Of a stretch of 63,157 nucleotides of DNA, positions 53,268 to 62,448 are shown piece by piece (the first letter of the stretch is position 1; each line of letters begins with the position of its first letter). This DNA comes from Hellea sp. (GTDB lineage Bacteria; Pseudomonadota; Alphaproteobacteria; Caulobacterales; Maricaulaceae). A program made the translations under genes and the position numbers. The notes beneath the pieces are model-generated. The model was not told where the DNA came from, did no database searches, and saw only the letters and a program-made list of their open reading frames with translations. The stretch spans positions 69,377 to 132,533 of the forward strand of contig JAHDDC010000003.1 of the NCBI GenBank assembly GCA_020629545.1. The letters run 5' to 3'.

Positions 53268-54386
53268 GTGACTCAAACTAATATGGTCCATAACGTTCAC
53301 GCGATATACTCGGATGAAAACGCTGTTTCAGGATTGTCCGACTTCCGAGACACATTGTTTGCGGAATGGAAAATCTTATTTCACGATTATGGTTTTCCAT
53401 ATCTGGTTCTGGCTGTTATGTCTGTCTTGGCTATTCTGGTCGGGTTTACCCATGGATTTGTTGATGGCGTATTCGGAATCGCAAAGACAATGTTTGGCCT
53501 GCTAGTTCTCCTAAGTCTTATCATGCTGATGAAACAGCTCTACCTGCTTATGTTTAAGACGAAATCGGAATCTCCTAGCCGGGATCTGCTGAGCTATATT
53601 TTGAAAACTATTTCGGATCCTGTTCGGATGGCGAAACTCATTCATCTCATGTTTCTGTTTTCAGCAATGGCCTGGTCGTTTTCCGTCTTGAAATCATCAA
53701 TCGCATTCATCAACCCTTTTAGTTGGGACCTCCTGTTTAAGGACTTGGATAAAGCCCTTCATTTTGGGCGCCTACCGCATGAATGGCTCGGTTGGGTCAC
53801 CAGTAGTCCTGTCGCATTGTTTCTCATCGGAGCCCTTTATAATATTTGGTTCTTTCTCCTTTTTTTGTCGCTTTACATATTTCATACAAGATTTAGCGGC
53901 ACGCGAATTGGGCTCCAATATATCAATACATTTTATCTGAGCTGGCTCGTCATCGGCTTTTTTATGGCGACAGCGTTTAGCTCAGCGGGTCCCGCATTCT
54001 TTGAGAACCTTGGCCTCGGGACCGATTATTCTAGCCTGATGACCGATCTGAATTCAGCCAATGAGAATTTGCCGGTTTGGGCATTAGACGCCCAGAAACT
54101 TTTATGGGACGGGCATACGGGCGTGATTGATATGCGCCTCGGAATATCGGCTTTTCCGTCCATGCATGTAGCCATTGCATGTGTTATGGCATTTGGCGCA
54201 AGCGCAGTCAGTCGCTTTTGGGGTATAGTTACCTGGGTGTTTGCCGCGATTATCATGATTGGGTCGGTTTCATTAGGGTGGCACTATGCTGTCGACGGGT
54301 ATGCGAGTCTTTTAGCGGTTGCTGTCTTATGGTTTGTTTCTGGAAAGCTGTCAGATTTGAGATGGTCGCGTCGTCAACCGAGTTAA
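53268..54386 (+). CDS. PAP2_3-type membrane phosphatase/transferase (IPC-synthase-like)
   Basis: A 372-residue protein with about eight hydrophobic segments. The PAP2 active site is split as in inositolphosphotransferases of the AUR1/PAP2_3 type: AFPSMHVA near residue 297 and LGWHYAVDGYAS (His339, Asp343). Family members hydrolyse lipid phosphates or move phospho-alcohols between lipids; AUR1 makes inositol phosphorylceramide. In a genome with ceramide genes a sphingolipid role is plausible but unproven. GTG 53268 or ATG 53283 may be the start. It overlaps the sulfatase gene by 25 bp. Confidence 0.78.
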   Translation: MTQTNMVHNVHAIYSDENAVSGLSDFRDTLFAEWKILFHDYGFPYLVLAVMSVLAILVGFTHGFVDGVFGIAKTMFGLLVLLSLIMLMKQLYLLMFKTKSESPSRDLLSYILKTISDPVRMAKLIHLMFLFSAMAWSFSVLKSSIAFINPFSWDLLFKDLDKALHFGRLPHEWLGWVTSSPVALFLIGALYNIWFFLLFLSLYIFHTRFSGTRIGLQYINTFYLSWLVIGFFMATAFSSAGPAFFENLGLGTDYSSLMTDLNSANENLPVWALDAQKLLWDGHTGVIDMRLGISAFPSMHVAIACVMAFGASAVSRFWGIVTWVFAAIIMIGSVSLGWHYAVDGYASLLAVAVLWFVSGKLSDLRWSRRQPS

Positions 54387-55900
54387 GAAAGGTGAGGCTG
54401 CTTTCTAAAGTTTCAATCTTATGGGGCCTAATTCTAATAGGATGCACACCCCCAACGATTGTTGAAACTTCTCTTGAGGGTGTAGATTTAAGTGTTCCGG
54501 TAGAGCACAAAAATGTACTTGTCATACTAGTGGATGATCTGGGGTATACAGATATTGAGCCCTACAATTCAGAAACATTTTACGAAACGCCTCATCTTAA
54601 AAAATTTAGCAGATCGGCGACAAGATTCACTGATGGGTATGCTGCTTCTCCTGTTTGTAGTCCGTCTCGTTACGGATTGATGACAGGGCGGTCTCCAAGT
54701 CGAACGGATGCAACGGACTATTTTAAGAACTATCCAAAACGCGCCAAAGTAAAAATCCCGCATCGCAATCATATGCCGCTCGAAGAAGTGACAATGGCGG
54801 AGTCCATGAAGGACGCTGGATATGTGACATTTTTTGCGGGTAAATGGCATCTTGGGCCCGAAGAGTTTTGGCCCGAGATGCAGGGTTTTGATATAAATAA
54901 AGGCGGTACTAGTCACGGGTTGCCAGCTACCGGTAAAAAGTTTTTCTCACCTTACAATAATCCGAGGCTAAAGGATGGTCCGCGTGGAGAATTATTGCCC
55001 ATTCGGCTCGCAAATGAAACCAATGCATTTATGTCCGCTAACCGCAACAGACCCTTCCTGGCCTATTTGTCTTTTTATACGGTTCATACACCTATTATGG
55101 AAAAGAAAGACCTCATTCAGAAATATCAAAACAAAGGGAAAGACGAAGAGATAGCGTTCGAGACTATAAATGTGGGGCGAAATTCTGCTGAAGTCCGAAA
55201 TGGACAAAACAATCCAGCTTATGCAGCAATGGTGGAGCGCATGGACGAAGCTGTTGGAATGGTTCTTGATCACTTGGAGGCGCTTGGGCTTGCAGAAAAT
55301 ACAGCCGTATTCTTTACGTCAGATAATGGCGGGGTATCGACCAATTACCTAGGTTCGGAAAAGGCTATTACAACGAACACGCCGCTTAAAGCAGGTAAGG
55401 GGTGGCTTTACGAAGGCGGAATACGCGTTCCATTTATGATGCGGGTTCCGAAAGTATCAAATCCTGGAGAGGTAAACCAGGTGCCGGTCTCAGGATTAGA
55501 CATTTATCCAACTATTATGGACTGGATTGGTGCCGATTACGATGACTCAAACCTGGACGGTAAAAGTCTTCTAAATTCAGCTAAAGTTTCGTCAGATTAT
55601 GATCCTGGTCGTGATAGGCCTCTCTTTTGGCATTATCCCCATGTCTCGCCTCAAGGCGGTCCGCCGGGCGCAGCCATCAGACGTGGTAACTGGAAACTGA
55701 TAGAATATTTTACAGACGGGCATATTGAGCTCTTTGATCTGAGTAATGATTTGAGCGAGTCGGTTGATCTTTCAGAAGAAAATCCAAAAGTCGTAGAGGC
55801 ATTGCGTAGTCGTTTACATGATTGGTATCGAGAAGTTGATGCAAAATTCTACTCCGGGTCAGACGGAAAACTGTTGTGGAGGCCCGAAGCTCCAAACTGA
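54362..55900 (+). CDS. Lipoprotein sulfatase (arylsulfatase family)
   Basis: A 512-residue sulfatase. The formylglycine motif is CSPSR with Cys99, the metal site is LVDDLGYTD near residue 60, KWHLG follows, and FFTSDNGG is the second metal motif. A signal peptide ends in a lipobox-like LIGC. ATG 54362 overlaps the PAP2 gene; GTG 54392 gives a tighter signal peptide and is a good alternative. It needs an anaerobic or FGE-type maturase, not seen here. Such enzymes desulfate algal polysaccharides or lipids; relatives of this fold also act on phosphoesters. Confidence 0.85.
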   Translation: MVASSTELRKVRLLSKVSILWGLILIGCTPPTIVETSLEGVDLSVPVEHKNVLVILVDDLGYTDIEPYNSETFYETPHLKKFSRSATRFTDGYAASPVCSPSRYGLMTGRSPSRTDATDYFKNYPKRAKVKIPHRNHMPLEEVTMAESMKDAGYVTFFAGKWHLGPEEFWPEMQGFDINKGGTSHGLPATGKKFFSPYNNPRLKDGPRGELLPIRLANETNAFMSANRNRPFLAYLSFYTVHTPIMEKKDLIQKYQNKGKDEEIAFETINVGRNSAEVRNGQNNPAYAAMVERMDEAVGMVLDHLEALGLAENTAVFFTSDNGGVSTNYLGSEKAITTNTPLKAGKGWLYEGGIRVPFMMRVPKVSNPGEVNQVPVSGLDIYPTIMDWIGADYDDSNLDGKSLLNSAKVSSDYDPGRDRPLFWHYPHVSPQGGPPGAAIRRGNWKLIEYFTDGHIELFDLSNDLSESVDLSEENPKVVEALRSRLHDWYREVDAKFYSGSDGKLLWRPEAPN

Positions 55901-55906
55901 CAATTG

Positions 55907-55933
55907 CATTGTGGCCTTGACCCGGCCTCAATG
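55907..55933 (+). repeat. Hairpin between the sulfatase and I78-like genes
   Basis: Arms CATTGTGGCC and GGCCTCAATG around TTGACCC, with one internal mismatch and no T tract on either strand. It may stabilise the sulfatase mRNA end; a factor-independent terminator is not supported. Confidence 0.4.
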
Positions 55934-55952
55934 AAAAGGATTACTGCTTCCT

Positions 55953-56420
55953 ATGATTCGTTTGTTTGCAATATTCGCATTGTTGTTTTTAACGGCCTGT
56001 CAAACGTCGCCGCGAAATGCACCCGGGAACTTCCCCCCGCGTACTCAAGGCCAATATGTTAGGCCAGCCTATTTAAATCCCGCCCCAATTCCACGGATAC
56101 CTCCGACCGATGCCTGCCGGTCACAATTATATCAAGGTCTTATCGGGCAATCTGAAGGCGCTATATATATTCCAGGTTTACCGGGTAGCAAACGGGTTAT
56201 CAAACCCGCGTTTCAAGAGGGCTTCGAATATGAAGCTACCGAGACTCTGGGAAGCGAACCGACATATATGGAAATCAGGGACTATCTAGCCGGGCAAACA
56301 CTTTATGCGCCGTCAATACGAACACCTGGGTCGCTATTGGCCGCGACAGATTTTGATGGAAGCCGTTTGACGATAGAGCTTGATGTAGAAGGATATGTTC
56401 AGGAAATTCGCTGCGGATAA
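55953..56420 (+). CDS. Lipoprotein with I78 peptidase-inhibitor-like domain
   Basis: A 155-residue lipoprotein: signal peptide with lipobox LTAC (Cys16), a Pro-rich linker, then an I78-like domain (CRSQLYQGLIGQSEGAIY, RVIKPAF, LTIELDVEGYVQEIRCG). Two cysteines near residues 49 and 154 could pair. I78 proteins inhibit serine peptidases; target unknown. It is convergent with rnd, with no gap. Confidence 0.78.
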   Translation: MIRLFAIFALLFLTACQTSPRNAPGNFPPRTQGQYVRPAYLNPAPIPRIPPTDACRSQLYQGLIGQSEGAIYIPGLPGSKRVIKPAFQEGFEYEATETLGSEPTYMEIRDYLAGQTLYAPSIRTPGSLLAATDFDGSRLTIELDVEGYVQEIRCG

Positions 56421-57581
56421 TTAGTCCGCATCGAAAGCGACGACTTTACGGCCTTCGAGTTTGAGCGCTATTTCACCGCGCAACATTTTTAGGGCATCAT
56501 TCCCAAAGACTTCACGTCTCCAGCCGGATAGTGCTGGAACCTCGGCTTTCTCGCCAAAAGCCGCAATCATCTCTATGTCTTTTGCAGAGGCGACCAGACG
56601 CGGCGCAATATCTTCATATTCAGTTCTGAGCCTTAAAAGAGTCCGTAGCATTTCAGTTTTGGGACCAATATTCGGGGGCATGTGCTGAACTTTAGGAATC
56701 GGCGGGCCATAGGTCTCAACATTTGCGAGTGCATAGTTGATATTCTCAACGAGCTTTTTTGCTGTGTCCGAACGTTCGAAGCCATTTGGAACGCCGCGTA
56801 GTGCGGCGAGGGCTTTGAGTGTTTTGGGCTTTTGTTGTGCAATATCATATAGAGCATCATCTTTAAGAACGCGACGTCTTGGAATATTACGGTTTATAGC
56901 CTTTCGCTCCCGCCAAGCAGCGGCGGCTTTTAATACAGCCAAATATTCGCGTTTCGGACGTCTAATTTTAAGACGTTCCCATGCGCTATCTGGATCGTCA
57001 GCATAAAGCTTTTCCTGCATTTGTGACTGCATTTCTTCGATTACCCAATCAAGCCGTCCGCGTTCTTTTAGTTCTTTAACCATGCCTGGATAGAAATCGC
57101 GCAAGTGGGTAACATCCCCCATGGCGTATTTTAGCTGTTTGTCAGACAAAGGACGTTTGGACCAATCCGTGAATCGAGCCCCTTTATCGAGTTCATTATT
57201 GAGGCGGCCTTTAACCAATGCCTGATAGCTAATTGAGTCGCCGAAGCCGAGCGCCATGGCGGCAATTTGCGTATCAAATACCTGCGTAGGAACCGCTCCG
57301 ATTTTGTGATAAAAAATTTCCAAATCCTGCCGAGCAGCATGCATTACAGTTGTGATGCTCTCGTCCATGAGCAGATCATAAAGGGGAGACAGGTCGATAC
57401 CATCAGCCAAAGGATCAATTATCGCTTCATCGTCGTCAGTTGAGACCTGGATTAAACAAAGGATCGAGTAAAATGTCGATTCGCGCATAAACTCTGTATC
57501 GACACAGAGAAAATCTTTGTTTTTCGCCGCGTCGCAAAAGGCGGCCAAGTCTTGAGTATTAGAAATTATTTTCATCGTCAT
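56421..57581 (-). CDS. rnd: Ribonuclease D
   Basis: A 386-residue DEDD-type 3' exonuclease: FLCVDTEFMRE (Exo I), VMHAARQDLEIF (Exo II), KQLKYAMGDVTHL (Exo III), followed by an HRDC domain (about residues 205-290). It trims tRNA 3' ends. Usual length. Confidence 0.94.
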   Translation of the reverse strand: MTMKIISNTQDLAAFCDAAKNKDFLCVDTEFMRESTFYSILCLIQVSTDDDEAIIDPLADGIDLSPLYDLLMDESITTVMHAARQDLEIFYHKIGAVPTQVFDTQIAAMALGFGDSISYQALVKGRLNNELDKGARFTDWSKRPLSDKQLKYAMGDVTHLRDFYPGMVKELKERGRLDWVIEEMQSQMQEKLYADDPDSAWERLKIRRPKREYLAVLKAAAAWRERKAINRNIPRRRVLKDDALYDIAQQKPKTLKALAALRGVPNGFERSDTAKKLVENINYALANVETYGPPIPKVQHMPPNIGPKTEMLRTLLRLRTEYEDIAPRLVASAKDIEMIAAFGEKAEVPALSGWRREVFGNDALKMLRGEIALKLEGRKVVAFDAD

Positions 57582-57612
57582 GGCGGGTGCATAATTTGAT
57601 GCGCCCGTTTTG

Positions 57613-58080
57613 TCACGGGATTTGTTGCAGGGTGCGGATTAAGCCATCGCTGGCATCTTCTATTAAGTCGAGCACGTTCTCAAATCCGTCTAGGCCGCCG
57701 TAGTATGGGTCTGGGACTTCTTGGTTTTTAGATTGTCCATATTCGAGGAATAGATCAAGCTTACCTGTAAAATTTTCAGTTACGCGTTGTTTGAGCTCCT
57801 GAAGATTACGGCGGTCCATGGCGAGAATGAAATCGAAGTCGCGGAAGTCGGTATCAAAAACAGCTCTGGCTGTTTGGCCTGCGAAAGAATATCCTCGCTT
57901 TTGGCCAGCTTCACGAGCGCGCGCATCCGGCAGTTCTCCTTGATGCCATGCGCCAGTTCCTGCGCTATCAATATACACGTCCAAACCGGCCTCTATAGCT
58001 TTACGCCTAAAGACCGCCTCGGCAGTCGGCGACCTGCAAATGTTTCCAAGACAGACAAAAAGAACCTTAGGTTTTGACAT
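57613..58080 (-). CDS. Low-molecular-weight protein tyrosine phosphatase
   Basis: A 155-residue enzyme: P-loop VCLGNICRSP near residue 8 (Cys-x5-Arg-Ser) and the general-acid DPYYGG near residue 122. The family includes Wzb/Etp-type regulators of tyrosine kinases in capsule synthesis and broad cytosolic phosphatases; no partner kinase is adjacent. It is divergent from cobB with a 21-bp gap. Confidence 0.92.
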   Translation of the reverse strand: MSKPKVLFVCLGNICRSPTAEAVFRRKAIEAGLDVYIDSAGTGAWHQGELPDARAREAGQKRGYSFAGQTARAVFDTDFRDFDFILAMDRRNLQELKQRVTENFTGKLDLFLEYGQSKNQEVPDPYYGGLDGFENVLDLIEDASDGLIRTLQQIP

Positions 58081-58101
58081 GATTTCGGGTTAAAAGAATT
58101 C

Positions 58102-58815
58102 ATGACTAAAATCAAAAACATTGTTGTGCTGACAGGCGCCGGTATTTCCGCGGAAAGCGGTATCCGAACCTTTCGGGATACTGGGGGGCTTTGGGAGGAT
58201 CGCTCAATTGAAGAGGTCGCAACGCCCCAGGGTTACGCGGCTGATCCAGAGCTTGTCCTTGGGTTTTACAATGCGCGCCGCGCGCAGCTTTCGACAGTCG
58301 AGCCAAACACCGCGCACACAGCTTTAGCAAAGCTTGAAGCGGGTCTTGCTAAAGAAGGCGGGAATCTGACAATTGTGACACAGAACGTAGATGACCTTCA
58401 TGAACGCGCCGGGACGCAGAATGTCATTCATATGCATGGCGAGCTACTGTCTCAATGGTGCAGGGCTTGCAATCAAAAATTCATAAGCGCAGATGCCTTC
58501 ACAACAAAGAGCTCATGTCCGAAATGCGATGTAATTGGGAAAGTCAGGCCGGACATTGTCTGGTTCGGCGAAATGCCATATTACATGGACACAATCGAGG
58601 TCGCGGTTACAAATTGTGATCTGTTTGTTTCCATTGGGACAAGTGGCGCCGTTTATCCAGCTGCCGGATATGTGCAGATGGCCCGAGGTCTCGGAAAGCA
58701 AACGCTGGAAATAAACCTAGAACCATCAGAAGGTTCTGCCTTCTTCCATGATACACGTCTTGGCAAAGCAGGGGATCTGGTTCCAATCTGGGTGGATGAG
58801 ATTTTGAGTGCCTGA
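58102..58815 (+). CDS. cobB: NAD-dependent protein deacylase (sirtuin, CobB type)
   Basis: A 237-residue sirtuin. GAGISAESGIRTFRD near residue 10, QNVDDLHERAG, catalytic His in IHMHGE and zinc cysteines CRAC and CPKC. GFYNARRAQ carries the Tyr-x-x-Arg pair typical of desuccinylases, so it probably removes acetyl and succinyl groups. It overlaps the YaiI gene by 8 bp. Confidence 0.93.
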   Translation: MTKIKNIVVLTGAGISAESGIRTFRDTGGLWEDRSIEEVATPQGYAADPELVLGFYNARRAQLSTVEPNTAHTALAKLEAGLAKEGGNLTIVTQNVDDLHERAGTQNVIHMHGELLSQWCRACNQKFISADAFTTKSSCPKCDVIGKVRPDIVWFGEMPYYMDTIEVAVTNCDLFVSIGTSGAVYPAAGYVQMARGLGKQTLEINLEPSEGSAFFHDTRLGKAGDLVPIWVDEILSA

Positions 58816-59272
58816 TATCGTCATATGGATTGATGCCGATGCCTGTCCGGTTCGTGAGGAGACTTATAAGGTAGCGCTTCGTCACAAAGTTCCTGTACGG
58901 GTCGTTTCCAATAGCTTTCTACGGGTTTTGGAACATCCACTCATTCAGCGGATTATTGTTTCTGACGGATTTGATGCGGCGGATGATTATATCGCCGATA
59001 ATTGTGGTCCAGGAAGCATAGTTATAACCGCCGATATATTGCTGGCAGACCGAATTCTAAAAGCTGGTGCAAAGGGCATGTCGCCAAAAGGAGAACCCTG
59101 GACCGATGACAATATAGGCACTGCTATTGCGACCCGAGCCATAATGGCTGATCTTCGGGCTGGTGCGATGGGAGAGAATATAGGCGGGCCAAAACCTTTC
59201 ACCCATGCCGATCGATCACGGTTTTTGCAAACTCTCCATAGTGAGATAGAGAAACTTAAACGCCTGCTCTAA
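58808..59272 (+). CDS. YaiI/YqxD family protein (DUF188)
   Basis: A 154-residue protein of the UPF0178 family: IWIDADACPVREETYK, VSDGFDAADDYIADN, VITADILLADRIL, SPKGEPWTDDNIG. The fold is PIN/NYN-like, suggesting nuclease activity; function is unproven. It is coupled to cobB. Confidence 0.9.
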   Translation: MPDIVIWIDADACPVREETYKVALRHKVPVRVVSNSFLRVLEHPLIQRIIVSDGFDAADDYIADNCGPGSIVITADILLADRILKAGAKGMSPKGEPWTDDNIGTAIATRAIMADLRAGAMGENIGGPKPFTHADRSRFLQTLHSEIEKLKRLL

Positions 59273-59337
59273 AGAACTGCCGCATATTCTTGCTTTTCCT
59301 TTTATTTATTGATAAACAATAAGAAAGGAGTCGCTAT

Positions 59338-59694
59338 ATGTGGTTTAGCCCCGGAGATATTGTGAGTGTGAGGGTCGGTGGTATTCGTCATGAAGGCATT
59401 ATGACAGAGCATGGCCGCGTAATTTGTAATTCACGTCGATATGGCGGGGTTACCGAGAAAAGTGTCCGCGATTTTGCCCTTGGTAGAAAAATTAAAAACC
59501 ATGGTCCAATGAACGGTACATCATCCGATCAAGTGCTGGCCAGAGCCCGCGCGCAGTTAGGGCGAACCTATCATCCGACGAATTTTAATTGTGAGCATTT
59601 TGTACGACGTTGTTACGGGAAAGATCCGTATAGCCCCCAAAAAAGAACAGTACTTGGATTGGCTGCTCTCGCCGCTGCAATCGCCGCGCTATGA
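59338..59694 (+). CDS. LRAT/NlpC-P60-like cysteine acyltransferase or thiol hydrolase (118 aa)
   Basis: A 118-residue protein with the LRAT signature NCEHFVRRCY (Cys85) and an upstream His in GIRHEGI (His18), the catalytic pair of lecithin-retinol-acyltransferase/H-rev107 proteins; ARAQLG-x-YHPTNFNCEHF is typical. The C-terminal Ala/Leu-rich end may be a membrane anchor. Bacterial members may move acyl chains or act as peptidases; substrate unknown. A TTATTG/CAATAA inverted repeat lies just upstream of its AAAGGAG site. Confidence 0.78.
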   Translation: MWFSPGDIVSVRVGGIRHEGIMTEHGRVICNSRRYGGVTEKSVRDFALGRKIKNHGPMNGTSSDQVLARARAQLGRTYHPTNFNCEHFVRRCYGKDPYSPQKRTVLGLAALAAAIAAL

Positions 59695-59781
59695 TTGAGG
59701 CGAGCTGACGCAGTGCGTCTTTCTGAACAATCGTAATTTATGAAACGGTCCCCATCTCTAACTTAGGAATGGAGTGTACCG

Positions 59782-60456
59782 ATGATTTTGCAAACCAAAC
59801 CCGTCCCCAGAGACATCAGACATGATTTAGCTCTAGATGTTCATATTAAACCTATTACCACATCCGATAAAATTGCTTATGGTTTCGTTCGGTTTTTGAG
59901 ATTTTTTGCCGACAAGTTTTTTGCAAAACGATACGGACATCGCGCCGTTGTACTCGAGACCGTCGCTGCAGTTCCCGGAATGGTTGGCGGTTTATGGCAA
60001 CATTTGAATGCCCTTCGAAAAATGCGAGACGATGATGGGTGGATCCGTACCCTCTTGGACGAAGCCGAGAACGAACGTATGCATTTGATGACCTTTATCG
60101 AAATTGCGCAACCTAACAGATTTGAACGTCTACTTATCGCTGTCGTTCAGCTCGTATTTTACAATTGCTATTTCTTTCTTTATCTCTTTGCGCCGCGAAC
60201 TGCACATCGGGTCGTTGGGTATTTTGAAGAGGAAGCCGTGATCAGCTATACTCAATACCTAAATGAGATTGATGCGGGCCGACATGAAAATGTGCCGGCG
60301 CCTCAAATTGCAATTGACTACTGGCAACTTGCAGATGACGCTACTTTGCGGGATGTTGTGAAAGCCGTTAGAGCAGACGAAGCCGAGCATAGAGACGTTA
60401 ATCACTATTTCGTGGATGAGCTTGATTCCCGCAGAGCTGAAAGAACAAATGCCTAA
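59782..60456 (+). CDS. aox: Alternative oxidase (cyanide-insensitive ubiquinol oxidase)
   Basis: A 224-residue di-iron membrane-bound oxidase. Iron ligands are in [10 protein letters not shown] (first Glu, near residue 55), [17 protein letters not shown] and [11 protein letters not shown], the four AOX motifs. It moves electrons from ubiquinol to oxygen without pumping protons. AOX occurs in marine alphaproteobacteria and in mitochondria. It is convergent with the BAHD-type gene, overlapping by 4 bp. Confidence 0.93.
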   Translation: MILQTKPVPRDIRHDLALDVHIKPITTSDKIAYGFVRFLRFFADKFFAKRYGHRAVVLETVAAVPGMVGGLWQHLNALRKMRDDDGWIRTLLDEAENERMHLMTFIEIAQPNRFERLLIAVVQLVFYNCYFFLYLFAPRTAHRVVGYFEEEAVISYTQYLNEIDAGRHENVPAPQIAIDYWQLADDATLRDVVKAVRADEAEHRDVNHYFVDELDSRRAERTNA

Positions 60457-61847
60457 TTGGTGGTTCTACCCAATATGCGGTCGGTCCAAAAAGGTTCCAG
60501 AAGTTTCTTCTGTCGTTTTAGCCCTCCAAAGTCACGGATGTAGACTTCCGCGCCACCATCACTGGCCGGGAAAATCATGATATGATCTCCGACATCTTGC
60601 GGTAGAATTCGAACTGGGCGTCCTACGCCAAAATCAACATTATAAACGTCAAATTTACTTTGATTATTGATGGCCATAATGGGGTCGGTAATCGATAATC
60701 CGGGATAACCATAACCGAGCTCCAAGCCATCCACGATATTGGCCATGGTTGTTTCGATATGATTTTCACTCATGGCATCATAAGACTGCCTGAGAAGGCG
60801 CGCGATATCGCCTCGGGCTAAGGCGCGGACCGGTCGATCAAAGTTACTATGGTCGATTTTGATATACAGGGCGTTCCCAGCAAAATTGTTTTGCGCGAAT
60901 TGGCTGTCTTTGCGAATACGTCCGCGAATATTGATCACATTACCAATACCCAAAGACTTGGATTTCTTTGGCATTTGTAAAGGTATAATGGCGTTCAGAA
61001 TATGTGCGCTCAGAGCCATATTCGTACTGATCCAGTCTAATCCGGATTCGGTGTGTACTTGCGTTTTTATCGTCTGAATTTGATCTGCTGAAAAATGAAA
61101 CATCTCTCGGCCGCGTAGCTTGTAAACATTCACCATATAGTTCAAGAAACGCAACAGATTGCGTCCGGCGAACCGGTTGTAATTGGTTGGAATGTTAACG
61201 CCCTGATTTTGAAGCTCCGTGCGCCATTCGGATGCGTTACGACTGGTTCTAAACTTATAAAGATCATGCCCCATCGTCAGATTATTTGTTGGCTTGCCGG
61301 TAAAAATATCCGCCCATTGGCGCATTAACTGATGAAATCCCCAAGCATCCATTAGCGCGTGATTGACGCTTACACCCAAGATGGAGCCGCCTTGTTTAAA
61401 CGATGTCAGTTTTACGGACATTAGCGGAGCTTTACCTGCGATCGCAGATTTGAGGGACGGCTCTGGAACGAAATCAGTCCTGATTGTGATGTTGGCCTTT
61501 GGATCGGTTAAATCCGAATATCGGCCCGGAAAGTCTTTTACATGGGTAAAAGGAAATGATCCAATCTCACTCGAAACACGTTTATTGCTGACATCAAGTC
61601 TCCCGGCTAACGCTGGAAACTTTGATGCGAGCGTTTGCAGCGACGTCAGAAGCCGCAACGAATCCAGATCGTGTTCGAAAATATAACCAAGCCCAATGGC
61701 GTTCCCACTTCCGGCGTAACTCAGATCAAGAGCTGAAAGTGGATGACGAATATTAGCGCCTTCCGGCAGACTTATCTCGTAATGCGTCGTTTGCATAAGC
61801 CGTTCTAAGTCTTTTCGGGGTGAAATGCTACGCCATGCTTGCGCCAT
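60453..61847 (-). CDS. BAHD-type acyl-CoA-dependent acyltransferase
   Basis: A 464-residue protein with the plant BAHD layout: HALMDAWG near residue 163 (His163-x3-Asp167, catalytic) and DFGVGRP in the C-terminal half (variant of DFGWG). The BAHD family transfers acyl groups to alcohols and amines and is best known from plant metabolism. ATG 61847, with AAGGATT upstream, is preferred to the ORF extension to 61919, which would overlap the divergent GNAT gene. The acceptor is unknown; a lipid or pigment is possible. Confidence 0.75.
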   Translation of the reverse strand: MAQAWRSISPRKDLERLMQTTHYEISLPEGANIRHPLSALDLSYAGSGNAIGLGYIFEHDLDSLRLLTSLQTLASKFPALAGRLDVSNKRVSSEIGSFPFTHVKDFPGRYSDLTDPKANITIRTDFVPEPSLKSAIAGKAPLMSVKLTSFKQGGSILGVSVNHALMDAWGFHQLMRQWADIFTGKPTNNLTMGHDLYKFRTSRNASEWRTELQNQGVNIPTNYNRFAGRNLLRFLNYMVNVYKLRGREMFHFSADQIQTIKTQVHTESGLDWISTNMALSAHILNAIIPLQMPKKSKSLGIGNVINIRGRIRKDSQFAQNNFAGNALYIKIDHSNFDRPVRALARGDIARLLRQSYDAMSENHIETTMANIVDGLELGYGYPGLSITDPIMAINNQSKFDVYNVDFGVGRPVRILPQDVGDHIMIFPASDGGAEVYIRDFGGLKRQKKLLEPFWTDRILGRTTN

Positions 61848-61873
61848 AATCCTTGGCCTCATAGGATTAAGAT

Positions 61874-62404
61874 ATGTCTTTTTCTCACCGGATTGCCTCG
61901 CGCGATGATATTCCCGCAATTGAAACTCTGATGGCCACGTCCATGGCTGGCCTGCTTCCTGATGTCTTGACGCCGGAGCAAGTGGCCAAGTCCAACGCGT
62001 CCATGGGGCTTGATACAGGTTTGCTGGATGATGGAACTTATTTTCTAATATTCGATGGCGAAACGCTGATCGGCTGCGGAGGCTGGTCTCGCCGCCGGAC
62101 GCTTTTTGGCGGTAATCATACCAAAGGACGCGACGAGTCTCTGGCCGACCCTAAATCAGAGCCAGCGAAAATACGCGCCATGTATACCCATCCGGACCAT
62201 GTCAGGCGGGGGGTAGGGAAGCTATTGTTAGACCTTGGCGAAGAAGCCGCGCGCGCTGAAGGCTTTCAATCCGTGGAGCTTGGAGCAACGGCTTCTGGTT
62301 TACTGCTTTATGAAAAATGCGGTTATGTCGTGATCGAAGATCTGTCAGAACCGGATGAAGATGGTGTAATCGTTCCCATAATTTTGATGCGTAAATCTCT
62401 ATAA
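61874..62404 (+). CDS. GNAT family N-acetyltransferase
   Basis: A 176-residue acetyltransferase: RIASRDDIPAIETLM, IRAMYTHPDHVRRGVGKLLL (acetyl-CoA pyrophosphate loop, Arg-x2-Gly-x-Gly), LGATASGLLLYEKCGYV. Substrate unknown. Only 26 bp separate its start from that of the divergent BAHD-type gene, so their promoters must overlap the partner coding regions. Confidence 0.85.
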   Translation: MSFSHRIASRDDIPAIETLMATSMAGLLPDVLTPEQVAKSNASMGLDTGLLDDGTYFLIFDGETLIGCGGWSRRRTLFGGNHTKGRDESLADPKSEPAKIRAMYTHPDHVRRGVGKLLLDLGEEAARAEGFQSVELGATASGLLLYEKCGYVVIEDLSEPDEDGVIVPIILMRKSL

Positions 62405-62413
62405 AGCGACCTC

Positions 62414-62443
62414 TTGACTCAAAACTCTATATATGTAGAGTTT
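62414..62443 (+). promoter_or_regulatory. PadR promoter and palindromic operator
   Basis: A perfect inverted repeat (AAACTCTA / TAGAGTTT, 6-bp centre) fills 62422-62443. A -35-like TTGACT (62414-62419) and TAGAGT (62436-62441, 16-bp spacing) would start transcription at about the padR ATG (62449). The palindrome covers the -10, fitting autorepression by PadR. Confidence 0.55.
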
Positions 62444-62448
62444 ATGTC

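Noticed and set aside
54179..54361. Longer start for the sulfatase
   Set aside because: It would read through the PAP2 gene in another frame and bury the lipoprotein signal peptide.
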